15,921 nucleotides of DNA from CAYUTA01 sp964447605 (lineage in GTDB: Bacteria; Bacillota; Clostridia; Christensenellales; CAG-138): positions 1 to 15,921 of the forward strand of contig CAYUTA010000058.1 in the NCBI GenBank assembly GCA_964447605.1. Reading direction: 5' to 3'. Of the stretch, positions 6,705 through 14,200 are shown piece by piece. Numbering within the stretch: position 1 is the stretch's first letter; each line of letters opens with the position of its first letter. A program made the position numbers and the translations under genes. Under the pieces are notes generated by a model. It was not told the DNA's origin. It saw nothing but the letters and a program-made list of their open reading frames with translations, and made no database searches.

Positions 6705-7082
6705 TTACGCTTGATCGGGCACGCCCAGGTACTGCGCATCCCCAAAGCCAAGGATGCACAGGAAGATAAACTGCAAGAAGACGAGACCCACCGTATAGCC
6801 TCCGCCGTGTCCGAACGCTTTGGAAAGCTTGTGCATGGTTATGATGCCGAAAACGATGTTGGCAATGGGGATGAGCATGAGCAGAAACTTCCAGCCGCTG
6901 CCCCAGGTGATCTTAAAGAGCACGTAGGCGTTGTAAAAAGGAACGATTGCGGCCCAACCCGGCTCCCCGGCCTTTTTATAAATCTTCCATACCGCAACCA
7001 TTGAAAGAATGGCCAGAATCAGGGAGACGATGGAACCCCCTGAAAACATCGCGGTATTCATATTCGAATAATTTGCGTCCAT
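6705..7082 (-). CDS. Small multi-spanning membrane protein, DUF5684-like
   Basis: 125 residues with no enzymatic motif that I can see. After a short polar N-terminus (MDANYSNMNTAMFSGG) come about three to four hydrophobic segments: SIVSLILAILSMVAVWKIY, the WAAIVPFYNAYVLFKI stretch, FLLMLIPIANIVFGIITM and GLVFLQFIFLCILGFG. The pattern 'kkAGxPGWAaiVPfYNayvl...' is typical of the DUF5684 family of small membrane proteins, sometimes found near signal peptidases; function unknown. Start is fixed by AGGAGG (minus strand, 7099-7094), 11 bases upstream of the ATG. Gap from the mgtE stop is 44 bases with no terminator, so co-transcription with mgtE is likely. Confidence 0.8.
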   Translation of the reverse strand: MDANYSNMNTAMFSGGSIVSLILAILSMVAVWKIYKKAGEPGWAAIVPFYNAYVLFKITWGSGWKFLLMLIPIANIVFGIITMHKLSKAFGHGGGYTVGLVFLQFIFLCILGFGDAQYLGVPDQA

Positions 7083-7126
7083 AACCCTTGTTTCCTCCTG
7101 TTTTTTGTTTTGTTTAGTATCATACG

Positions 7127-8467
7127 TTACAGCCGGTGCCTCAATACGTGCATTGCAATGGTGAAAAACATGAAGATGGAGCACGCGTCGGTAATGGTCG
7201 TAATCATAGGCGAGGCCATGATGGCCGGATCGAGTTTGAGCCGTTTGGCCAGCATCGGCAGCATACAGCCCAGCGATTTGGCTACGAGCACGGTAACGAC
7301 CAGCGTGCCGCAGACCACGGCCGCAACGGCTGGATCGTGGTACTGAATCCAGATGCGGACAAAATTGACCACCGCCAGCGCCGTGCCGCAAAGCAGCGCA
7401 ACGCGCACCTCCTTCCACCAGACCCGGAAGAAGTCGGACAGCTCGATTTCATCGAGCGCCATGCCGCGGATGATCATGGTCGAGGCCTGGCTGCCGCTGT
7501 TGCCGCCCGTGTCCATGAGCATTGGGATGAACGAAACCAGAAGCGGAAGCGCGCCGATGGCGGCTTCGTAACTTTCCAGCAGCGCGCCGGTAACCATTGC
7601 GGAGACCATGAGGATGAGCAGCCACACGATTCGGTTTTTTGCAAGCGTTAATACGGGCGTTTTTAGATAGGACTCGTCGCTGGGCGCCATGCCGGCCATA
7701 CGCTCGAAGTCCTCGGTATTCTCTTCCTGCAAAACGTCGATTGCGTCGTCGACGGTGATGATGCCGACCAACCGGTTCTCGCTGTCCACAACCGGCAGCG
7801 CAAGCAGATCGTAATGGCTGAACAGCTTTGCGATGTCCTCGCGGTCGTCAAGCGTGTGCACGTGGATGGGGTCGTGGGTCATGATGTCGCCGACGGGCGT
7901 CTTGGGATCGGCCAGCAGCAGCTCCAGCACGCTGACAACGCCCTCGAGCTGCCGCTGAGCATTGGTGACATAGCAGTTATAGACCGTTTCCTTATCCACG
8001 CCTGTGTTGCGGATAACGGTGAACGCCTCCTGCACGGTCAGCCCCTGCTTGAGATACACGTATTCGCACGTCATCAACGAGCCCGCCGTATCGTCCGGAT
8101 ATTGCAGATACTGGTTGATCAGGCTGCGGTTTTTGCTGGAGGAGTTCTTCATCACGCGCTGTACAACGTTTGCGGGCATTTCCTCCACGAGATCCACGTA
8201 ATCGTCGAGATACATGCTTTCGAGGATATGCTTGAGCTCCGTATCGGTGATGGCCTCGATGAGCTGCTGCTGCACATCGCCGTCCATATAGGCGAACGCC
8301 TCGGCGGCGCGGTCTTTTGGCAGCAATCGAAAAAGACGAAGCATAACCTCGCGGTCTTCGAGTTCATCAAAGATATCCGCAATATCGGCTTCGTGCATGG
8401 ATAAAACGGTTTGCTTGACCTCTGGATAACGCTTTTCTTCCAGAAGCGAGAGAACACGATCGATCAT
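7127..8467 (-). CDS. mgtE: Magnesium channel/transporter MgtE
   Basis: Mg2+-selective channel of the cytoplasmic membrane whose cytosolic domains sense Mg2+. Seen (446 residues): an N domain of acidic helical repeats (ADIADIFDELEDREVMLRLF, KDRAAEAFAYMD), residues about 1-130; a CBS pair (about 130-255) with DDTAGSLMTCEYVYL, VGDIMTHDPIHVH and LVGIITVDDAIDVL; a connecting helix; then about five membrane segments from residue 275 on. The pore-associated motif MLMDTGGNSGSQA (about 316-328) and SPMITTITDA near 420, with the conserved Asp of the ion path, are diagnostic. Start at 8467 has AAAGG 8 bases upstream. The 5' region carries a short leader ORF; I see no M-box (ykoK) riboswitch, often found before mgtE in Firmicutes. 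Two small genes follow in the same direction. Confidence 0.95.
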   Translation of the reverse strand: MIDRVLSLLEEKRYPEVKQTVLSMHEADIADIFDELEDREVMLRLFRLLPKDRAAEAFAYMDGDVQQQLIEAITDTELKHILESMYLDDYVDLVEEMPANVVQRVMKNSSSKNRSLINQYLQYPDDTAGSLMTCEYVYLKQGLTVQEAFTVIRNTGVDKETVYNCYVTNAQRQLEGVVSVLELLLADPKTPVGDIMTHDPIHVHTLDDREDIAKLFSHYDLLALPVVDSENRLVGIITVDDAIDVLQEENTEDFERMAGMAPSDESYLKTPVLTLAKNRIVWLLILMVSAMVTGALLESYEAAIGALPLLVSFIPMLMDTGGNSGSQASTMIIRGMALDEIELSDFFRVWWKEVRVALLCGTALAVVNFVRIWIQYHDPAVAAVVCGTLVVTVLVAKSLGCMLPMLAKRLKLDPAIMASPMITTITDACSIFMFFTIAMHVLRHRL

Positions 8468-8499
8468 GTTGCACGCCTTTCTCGGGACGGCGGCACAAT

Positions 8500-8574
8500 C
8501 TATGAAAACGAAATGGCCGCGGCCCCGCAATATTTGGTTACAAAGCTGCTACTCGGGTAAGGCCCGGCGTCCAT
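8500..8574 (-). CDS. Possible 24-residue leader peptide upstream of mgtE
   Basis: An ATG (8574) with AGGAG (minus strand, 8590-8586) 11 bases upstream opens a 24-codon frame ending in TAG at 8500-8502, 32 bases before the mgtE start. The peptide begins MDAGPYPSSSF and has two prolines and a single cysteine. It lies just downstream of the proposed promoter, so it would be the first thing translated on the mgtE message. Leader peptides (mgtL, corL) control Mg2+ transporter genes in enteric bacteria; this peptide has no visible similarity to them. It could also be chance. Confidence 0.4.
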   Translation of the reverse strand: MDAGPYPSSSFVTKYCGAAAISFS

Positions 8575-8597
8575 ACGTTCTGGTTCTCCTTTCTGAT

Positions 8598-8625
8598 AGG
8601 ATAGGTTGTGAAAAAAACCGACCAA
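8598..8625 (-). promoter_or_regulatory. Likely promoter for the mgtE operon
   Basis: On the minus strand, TTGGTC (8625-8620), 16-base spacer, TATCCT (8603-8598). Predicted start near 8591, just ahead of the Shine-Dalgarno site of the leader peptide. The -10 box is imperfect. Confidence 0.45.
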
Positions 8626-8829
8626 CTATTGATCGCGCTTATTTTACCAGATTTTCAGTGCAATGGCAAGAGGATTATGGCCGCTGCATTGCCTGTGGCG
8701 GCACGATTTGCGTTGCTCTTTTGTCCGGCGGCCGACAGGCCGGATATCCCACGGCATACGGGGATTTTGGGTCCACGTCCCAAAAAACGGATTTGGCGGC
8801 AAAGCGCCCAAATGGCAGAATGGTTTGCG
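8626..8829. other. Divergent intergenic region between mgtE and plsX
   Basis: No gene is visible. It contains three inverted repeats: TCCGGC/GCCGGA (8724-8729 with 8739-8744), TTTTGGG/CCCAAAA (8765-8771 with 8779-8785) and ATTTGG/CCAAAT (8791-8796 with 8808-8813). The last two lie just upstream of the plsX -35 box. None is followed by a T-run on either strand. Confidence 0.5.
8765..8813. repeat. Two adjacent inverted repeats upstream of the plsX promoter
   Basis: TTTTGGG-N7-CCCAAAA (8765-8785) and ATTTGG-N11-CCAAAT (8791-8813) share a TTTGG/CCAAA core and lie 17 bases or more before the plsX -35 box. They could be regulator-binding sites; no regulator is encoded in the window. Confidence 0.45.
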
Positions 8830-8858
8830 TTGCATTGCGTCGAAAAAGCCGGTATACT
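8830..8858 (+). promoter_or_regulatory. Promoter for plsX
   Basis: TTGCAT (8830-8835), a 17-base spacer and TATACT (8853-8858). Predicted start near 8865, giving a leader of about 40 bases with GGCGGGGG before the plsX ATG. Confidence 0.7.
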
Positions 8859-8904
8859 GAAATAATAGAACCTGGGAATTGAAAAATGAGGCGGGGGAAT
8901 CACA

Positions 8905-9912
8905 ATGAATCTTGCAATCGACGCAATGGGCGGCGACAACGCGCCGCAGGCGGTGCTGGATGGGGTGGCAAAGGCGCTGCCGGAGCTTTTGGAGGATATG
9001 ACGCTGACGCTGTACGGCGATGAACGGCGGCTTGCCGCCGGAATTAAGGCGCTTGGGATAACGGATGCGCGGGTACGCATTGTGCACACAACCGAGCAAA
9101 TTGGCTGCGACGAGCCGCCGGCGCTCGCCATTCGAAAAAAAAAGGATTCCTCAATGGTGCGCGCTATTTCCGCCGTGGCGGCCGGAGAGGCCGCCTGCGT
9201 AGTGTCTGCGGGCAGCACGGGCGCGCTGCTGACCGGCGGCACGTTGATTATCAAGCGGCTTCCGGGCGTAAAGCGGCCTGCGCTGGCCACTGTGATGCCT
9301 GCGCAAACCGGCTGCACCCTGCTCCTTGACTGCGGGGCCAATACCGACTGCAAGCCGGAGTACCTCGTTCAGTTTGCCATGATGGGCAGCGCGTACATGT
9401 CCTGTATCATGGGGGTGGAGAATCCCCGCGTGGGCCTGCTTAACAACGGCGGCGAGGAAGAGAAGGGCAACGAGCTTACCAAGGCCGCCTATCAGCTGCT
9501 CAAGGCGGCGCCAGTCGGCTTCACCGGCAACTGTGAGGCGCGCGAGCTGCTTGGCGGCGCGTTCGATGTGGTTGTTGCGGATGGGTTTAACGGTAACGTG
9601 GCCCTCAAGAGTATCGAGGGCGCGGCGGCGCTGATGACGGGTATCCTGAGGGAAAATCTTATGGCGAGCCCGGCGACCAAGCTGGGCGCGCTGCTGGCAA
9701 AGCCCGCGCTGCGCGCGCTGAAGCGCAAGCTGGATTATACCGAATACGGCGGCGCGCCGCTGCTGGGTGTCAATGGCGGGGTCATCAAGGCGCATGGAAG
9801 CTCCAACGCCAAGGCGTTCGCCTCGGCAATCCGGCAGGCGGAATCGCTGGTTGCCGCCGATGTCACGCGGCTTGTGGGGGAGCGGATCGGGGCGCTGGGA
9901 CTGGAGGATTAG
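8905..9912 (+). CDS. plsX: Phosphate acyltransferase PlsX
   Basis: Converts acyl-ACP and phosphate to acyl-phosphate, the donor for PlsY in the first step of phospholipid synthesis in Gram-positive bacteria. It is a soluble, membrane-associated enzyme. Seen (335 residues): the hallmark N-terminus AIDAMGGDNAP; KKDSSMVRAISAVAAGEA and VSAGSTGALLTGG near residues 77-110; LLDCGANTDCKPEYLVQFA; VGLLNNGGEEEKGNEL; DVVVADGFNGNVALKSIEG; and YGGAPLLGVNGGVIKAHGSSNAKAF towards the C-terminus. All are typical of PlsX and the length is normal. Start at 8905 has GGGGG 7 bases upstream. acpP lies downstream, but 357 non-coding bases and a separate acpP promoter intervene, and the usual fabD and fabG are absent. 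No fapR gene precedes it. Confidence 0.96.
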   Translation: MNLAIDAMGGDNAPQAVLDGVAKALPELLEDMTLTLYGDERRLAAGIKALGITDARVRIVHTTEQIGCDEPPALAIRKKKDSSMVRAISAVAAGEAACVVSAGSTGALLTGGTLIIKRLPGVKRPALATVMPAQTGCTLLLDCGANTDCKPEYLVQFAMMGSAYMSCIMGVENPRVGLLNNGGEEEKGNELTKAAYQLLKAAPVGFTGNCEARELLGGAFDVVVADGFNGNVALKSIEGAAALMTGILRENLMASPATKLGALLAKPALRALKRKLDYTEYGGAPLLGVNGGVIKAHGSSNAKAFASAIRQAESLVAADVTRLVGERIGALGLED

Positions 9913-9917
9913 CTCGG

Positions 9918-9943
9918 AAACTTGCGGCATGCAAACTTGCGGC
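9918..9943 (+). repeat. 11-base direct repeat AAACTTGCGGC
   Basis: AAACTTGCGGC occurs at 9918-9928 and 9933-9943, separated by ATGC, right after the plsX stop. The core AACTTGCGG appears again at 15887-15895, after ftsY. Confidence 0.7.
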
Positions 9944-9966
9944 TGCACCCATTTTGCACACGCTGC

Positions 9967-10003
9967 CGTGTTGAACGATACGGTTGACCGTTCCGGCAAC
10001 ACG
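9967..10003 (+). repeat. Large inverted repeat in the plsX-acpP spacer
   Basis: CGTGTTG (9967-9973) pairs with CAACACG (9997-10003), and inside it GAACG (9973-9977, sharing one base) pairs with CGTTC (9989-9993). The loop also contains the near-palindrome ACGGTTGACCGT (9980-9991). No T-run follows, so this is not an ordinary intrinsic terminator. Confidence 0.55.
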
Positions 10004-10178
10004 CGCGCGGTCCCACCTGCATATGCGGGCGTGTCTGCGGGGAGCGGGCCGCCGGGGACCGACCGTGCAGGCTTTTCCAAATACCGGAAAAACGCCGCCG
10101 GACGGGTGGAAAAGACCGGATGCAAACGGCCGGAAAACCGCTGCTTTCGGATTTGCTTTTTTCAGGCGTGCGGGAGGA

Positions 10179-10207
10179 TTGACAGATTGCGTCAGGTCAT
10201 ATAGAAT
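10179..10207 (+). promoter_or_regulatory. Strong promoter for acpP
   Basis: Perfect TTGACA (10179-10184), a 17-base spacer and TAGAAT (10202-10207). Predicted start near 10214, giving an AT-rich leader of about 56 bases. This fits the high demand for acyl carrier protein. Confidence 0.75.
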
Positions 10208-10269
10208 ACGAAATGCAATCTTTTTCGGATTGGATAATTGGAGTTTATATAAATTAAGGAGTAATGACT

Positions 10270-10494
10270 ATGAGTTTTGAGAAAGTGCGCGACATCATCG
10301 CCAAGCAGCTGGATATTGACCAGACGACCATCACAATGGAGAGTAAGCTCATCGACGACCTCAAGGCCGACTCGCTGGACATTGTGGAGTTGATTATGGA
10401 CCTCGAGCAGGAGTTTGGCATTGAGATTCCCGACGAAGAGCTGCCAAAGGTGCAGACGGTTGCGGATATCGTTGGCTTTTTGGATCAAAACTGA
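10270..10494 (+). CDS. acpP: Acyl carrier protein (AcpP)
   Basis: Small acidic protein that carries growing acyl chains on a phosphopantetheine arm during fatty-acid synthesis; also the acyl donor route for PlsX. Seen (74 residues): the DSLDIVELIMDLEQEF motif with Ser35 as the attachment site, followed by GIEIPDEELPKVQTVADIVGFL, standard for bacterial ACP. The start at 10270 is preferred over ATG 10264 because AAGGAG (10256-10261) is 8 bases upstream of the former and only 2 from the latter. It has its own strong promoter and a perfect terminator directly downstream, so it is probably made mostly as a single-gene message, with readthrough to rnc. Confidence 0.96.
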   Translation: MSFEKVRDIIAKQLDIDQTTITMESKLIDDLKADSLDIVELIMDLEQEFGIEIPDEELPKVQTVADIVGFLDQN

Positions 10495-10514
10495 CGGCGG
10501 ATCACGTTTTGTTT

Positions 10515-10543
10515 GCCCGCATCCAGCCGGTGCGGGCTTTTTT
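10515..10543 (+). terminator. Intrinsic terminator between acpP and rnc
   Basis: GCCCGCA (10515-10521) pairs perfectly with TGCGGGC (10531-10537), loop of 9, followed by six T (10538-10543). Only 21 bases separate the T-run from the rnc ATG, so no room remains for a full rnc promoter; rnc, smc and ftsY probably depend on readthrough. Confidence 0.85.
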
Positions 10544-10564
10544 ATGAACGGAGCATAAGCGCGC

Positions 10565-11263
10565 ATGATGGCCGAGAGCTTGGAACAAAAACTGCAATAT
10601 ACCTTTTCCGACCGTTCCCTGCTGGAAACGGCGCTGACGCATACCTCGTTTGTCAAGGGCGACGGGCGGCGCGCCGAGCACAATGAACGCATGGAGTTCC
10701 TGGGCGACGCGGTGCTCGAGCTCATTGTCAGCGAGCGATTGTACCGGATCAGGCCGGTGCTGCGGGAAGGCGAGATGACGCGCATGCGCGCGCGCCTGGT
10801 CTGCGAGGGGGCGCTGTTTTCGGCGGCGAACGCGCTCGGCATACCGGAGCTTTTGCGGCTTGGCCACGGCGAGGAGGTTACGGGCGGGCGGACCAAGCCC
10901 TCCGTGGTTTCCGATGCGATGGAGGCGGTGATCGGCGCAATCTTCCTTGACGGCGGCATGGAGCAGGCAAAGCGCGTGGTGCTGAATAGCGTGATCCGCC
11001 TGCTTGAAACCGCGCATGTGGACAGCAGCGATAAAGATTATAAAACCCGCCTGCAGGAGTATGTTCAAAAAGACCATAAAGGCCAGTTGACCTATATGCT
11101 TGCGGGCACGGAGGGGCCGGAGCACAGCAAGCGGTTTACCATGCGCGTGCTGCTTTCCGGCAGGGATCTGGGCGAGGGTTCCGGCTCGACCAAACAGAGC
11201 GCCGGGCAGGCGGCGGCAAAGGCTGCGCTTGTTCGGCTGGGCGAACTGGAGGCCGGCGTATGA
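10565..11263 (+). CDS. rnc: Ribonuclease III
   Basis: Double-strand-specific endoribonuclease that processes rRNA precursors, scRNA and some mRNAs. Seen (232 residues): the RNase III signature HNERMEFLGDAVL (39-51) with the catalytic Glu and Asp, the second acidic pair in SDAMEAVIGAIFLDGG (about 117-132), and a C-terminal double-stranded RNA-binding domain (about 155-228) starting DYKTRLQEYVQKD and ending GQAAAKAALVRLGEL. The length is normal. Start at 10565 has GGAG 11 bases before it; a second ATG follows at 10568. The stop overlaps the smc start by 4 bases (ATGA), implying translational coupling, and the rnc-smc-ftsY order is the one usual in Firmicutes. Confidence 0.96.
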   Translation: MMAESLEQKLQYTFSDRSLLETALTHTSFVKGDGRRAEHNERMEFLGDAVLELIVSERLYRIRPVLREGEMTRMRARLVCEGALFSAANALGIPELLRLGHGEEVTGGRTKPSVVSDAMEAVIGAIFLDGGMEQAKRVVLNSVIRLLETAHVDSSDKDYKTRLQEYVQKDHKGQLTYMLAGTEGPEHSKRFTMRVLLSGRDLGEGSGSTKQSAGQAAAKAALVRLGELEAGV

Positions 11264-14200
11264 GGCTTGCCAAACTGGAGCTGTACGGGTTTAAATCCTT
11301 TGCGCATAAAACGCAGCTTGTGTTCAGCGACGGTATCACGGCGGTCGTTGGCCCCAACGGCAGCGGCAAGAGCAATATTTCCGACGCGATCAAATGGGTG
11401 CTTGGCGAGCAGAGCGCCAAGGCGCTGCGCGGGGCGAGGATGGAGGACGTCATCTTCAGCGGCACGCAGCAGCGTAAGGCGCAGGCATACTGCGAGGTGA
11501 CGCTCACGTTCGACAATTCCGACGGGCGGCTGAACGTTCCGTTTGCCGAAATTGCCGTGACCAGGCGCGTGTACCGCAGCGGCGAGAGCGAATACTGCAT
11601 CAACGGCAACCCCTGCCGTTTGAAGGATATTCAGGAAATGTTCCGCGACACGGGCATCGGCAAGGACGGCTATTCCATCATTGGCCAGGGCCGGGTGGAC
11701 GAAATTCTCAGCAATAAGTCCAGCGAGCGCCGCGCGGCGCTGGAGGAGGCCGCCGGGGTCATGCGTTACCGCGTGCGCAGGGAGGAAGCGGCGCGTAAGC
11801 TGGATAACACGGAAAAAAATCTGGAACGCATCGAGGACATCCTGCAGGAGCTTGACGGCAGGCTCGGCCCGCTTGCGGAGCAAAGCGCCTCCGCACGCGC
11901 CTATCTGCGGCTGCGCGACGAGCTTAGGGACAATGAGGTCAATCTGTTTTTACACCAGTACGAGCACAATAACGAGCGCCTTGCGGCCATCCGGGAGACC
12001 ATCGCGCAGATGCGTGACGAACTTGCGGTTTCCGAGGTGAGCGAACAGGAATTGCTGCTTGCGTGCGCCGGGCTTGAACAGCAGGTGCGCGCGCTGGACG
12101 CGGCGCTTTCCGCACAGCAAAACAAGCTGATGTCCATGCTTTCCGGCGTGGAGACGCATGTTGGAGAATCCAATGTGCTGACCGAGCGGAGGGAGCACGC
12201 AGCAGCGGAAAGCGCGCGCATTTTAGCGGAGCGCGAGAGCACGCAATCGCGCATTGCGGAGCTTGAACGAACGCTGACCGACATGGAATCTGCGGACGCG
12301 CGCTCCGCCGTATTGCAGATGCTCGACGGCGATATCGCCGCGGCGGAAACCGCGCTATGTTCGCTTGACGAACGGATCGCGGAGGATGAAGGAGCGCTTG
12401 AGGCGCTCAAGAACAGCATCATTGAAGCCATGAACCGCATGTCGGACTACCGCAGCGATATCTCGCGCTTTGACGCGATGAAAAGCGCGCTGGAAACGCG
12501 CATGCAGGCGCTCGACGCGGAGGAGGCCGCCTGCGGCGGCGAGGAGGCGCGGCTTACTGCAGAACGCGGGGCCGCGGGCGAGCTGACCCGCCAAAAACAG
12601 GAGGCGGTGGCGCAGGTGAAGGCGGAGCTGGACGGCGCGCTGGCGCACCGCTATGCTGTGCAGGATGAATTTGCGCGGCTGCAGGAACAGACGCAGCGCG
12701 ACGAGCAGCGGCTGTCGTCCACGGAGTCCCGTCTGCGGGTGCTCAACGAAATGGCCAGATCCCGCGAGGGCTATTACGCCAGCGTCAAAAATATTATGCG
12801 CGACGCGGAAAAGGACCCGCGCCTTTCGCGCGCCATAGTGGGCGTGGTGGCGGAGCGCATCCGGGTGCCAAAGAACTATGAGACGGCTGTGAGCATGGCG
12901 CTCGGTTCGAGCCTGCAAAACATTGTCACGCCGACGGCCGAGGACGCAAAGTATGTCATCGAGTGCCTGCGCGCGCATGATTACGGCCGCGCGACGCTGC
13001 TGCCGGTGGCGCTGTTGCATCCGGAGGGCCTGCGCGCGCACGAGCGCGAGCTAACCGGTTTGCCGGGCGTGCTCGGCGTGGGCAGCGAGCTTGTGGATTG
13101 CGATAGCGGCATGCGGACGGTGGTCGACTATTTGCTTGGCCGCACGGTGATCGTGGACAGCCTGGAAAACGGAATCGCGCTAAAAAAGCGCTCCCGCGGC
13201 GCGTTCCATATCGCCACGCTTGCGGGCGATATTATTTCAACCGGCGGAAGCATGAGCGGCGGCAGCCTGCAAAAAAACCGCTATTCGCTGCTAGGCCGGG
13301 AACGGGAGATTACGGAGCTGACCGCTTCGCTCGCGGGCGTGGAAAGGGCGCTTGCCGACAAAAAGGAGCGCCTGCGCGGGAAGGAACGCGAGCTGTTGCA
13401 GTGCGATGTGCAGGTGGACGCGTTCCGCGACGCGCTGCATCACTGCGAACTGGACCTTGCAAAACAGGGTGAACAGCTGGATATCATCCGGCGCGACGCG
13501 GAAAAGGCGGAGCAACGCCGCAATCAGCTTACGGAGGAACGTGCGCAACTGAATGAAAACCTCGGCGATATCGCGCGCGAGCGCGGGGAAGCGCTTGCCG
13601 CGCAGACCGATGTGGAGCAGGGCAACGCCGCTACGCGCGAGGATGTGACCGCTGCGCAGAGCGCGCTTGCGCTGCTTAGGGCACAGCGCGAGGCCGCGTC
13701 CGTTGCGTTGACCGAGCAGAAGGTGCGCCGCATGGCGCTCGTAAAGGAACGGGATGCGATCTTTGCCGAGAAAAAACGCCTGAATGCCGAACAAAACGCC
13801 TGCCGAGCGCATCTTGAGGCGCTGGAGCAGGAGAGCGGACACAACAGGCTGCTTCTGGAGGCAGTCGACGAAACGCTTGGTGAAATGCTCGCGCGGATCA
13901 CCGGCGAGCAGCAGGCCGCCGAAGGGGAAAAGGCGGCGCAGCGCAGGCTTGAAGAGGAGCGCGAGCGGCTGAACGCGTCGCTTTCCGAGCAGCGCGCGCG
14001 CCGCGAGGAGCTGCTGAGCGGTACGCGCAGCCTGTCCGACCGGCTGCATAAGCAGGAACTGCTGCAATCCCGCCTGGAGATGGAGCAGACCGCGATGCAG
14101 GACCATATCTGGGAAGAGTACGAACTGACGTATGAAAACGCGCTGCCGCTGCGCCGCGAAATCGCCGTGGGCGCGACCAACGCGCGTATTAACGAAATCA

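Larger units (their letters stand above)
9913..10178 (+). other. Long spacer between plsX and acpP
   Basis: I see no gene. It holds a tandem direct repeat (9918-9943), a large hairpin (9967-10003) and several GC-rich CCGGA-containing stretches, including TTTTCC/GGAAAA near 10072-10091. A weak stem AAACCG/CGGATTT near 10135-10154 is followed by GCTTTTTTC and might terminate plsX transcription. Relatives commonly have fabD and fabG at this place. Confidence 0.5.

Noticed and set aside
8860..8880. TAGAACCTGGGAATT just after the plsX -10 box, partly like a FapR operator
   Set aside because: Only the ACCTGG centre agrees and the two halves are not symmetric.
8626..8904. Search for a tRNA or small gene between mgtE and plsX
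   Set aside because: No cloverleaf or convincing ribosome site with an open frame was found apart from the mgtE leader ORF.
9151..10125. A 324-codon minus-strand frame across plsX and the spacer
   Set aside because: It is antisense to plsX for most of its length, low in complexity, and has no recognisable domain.
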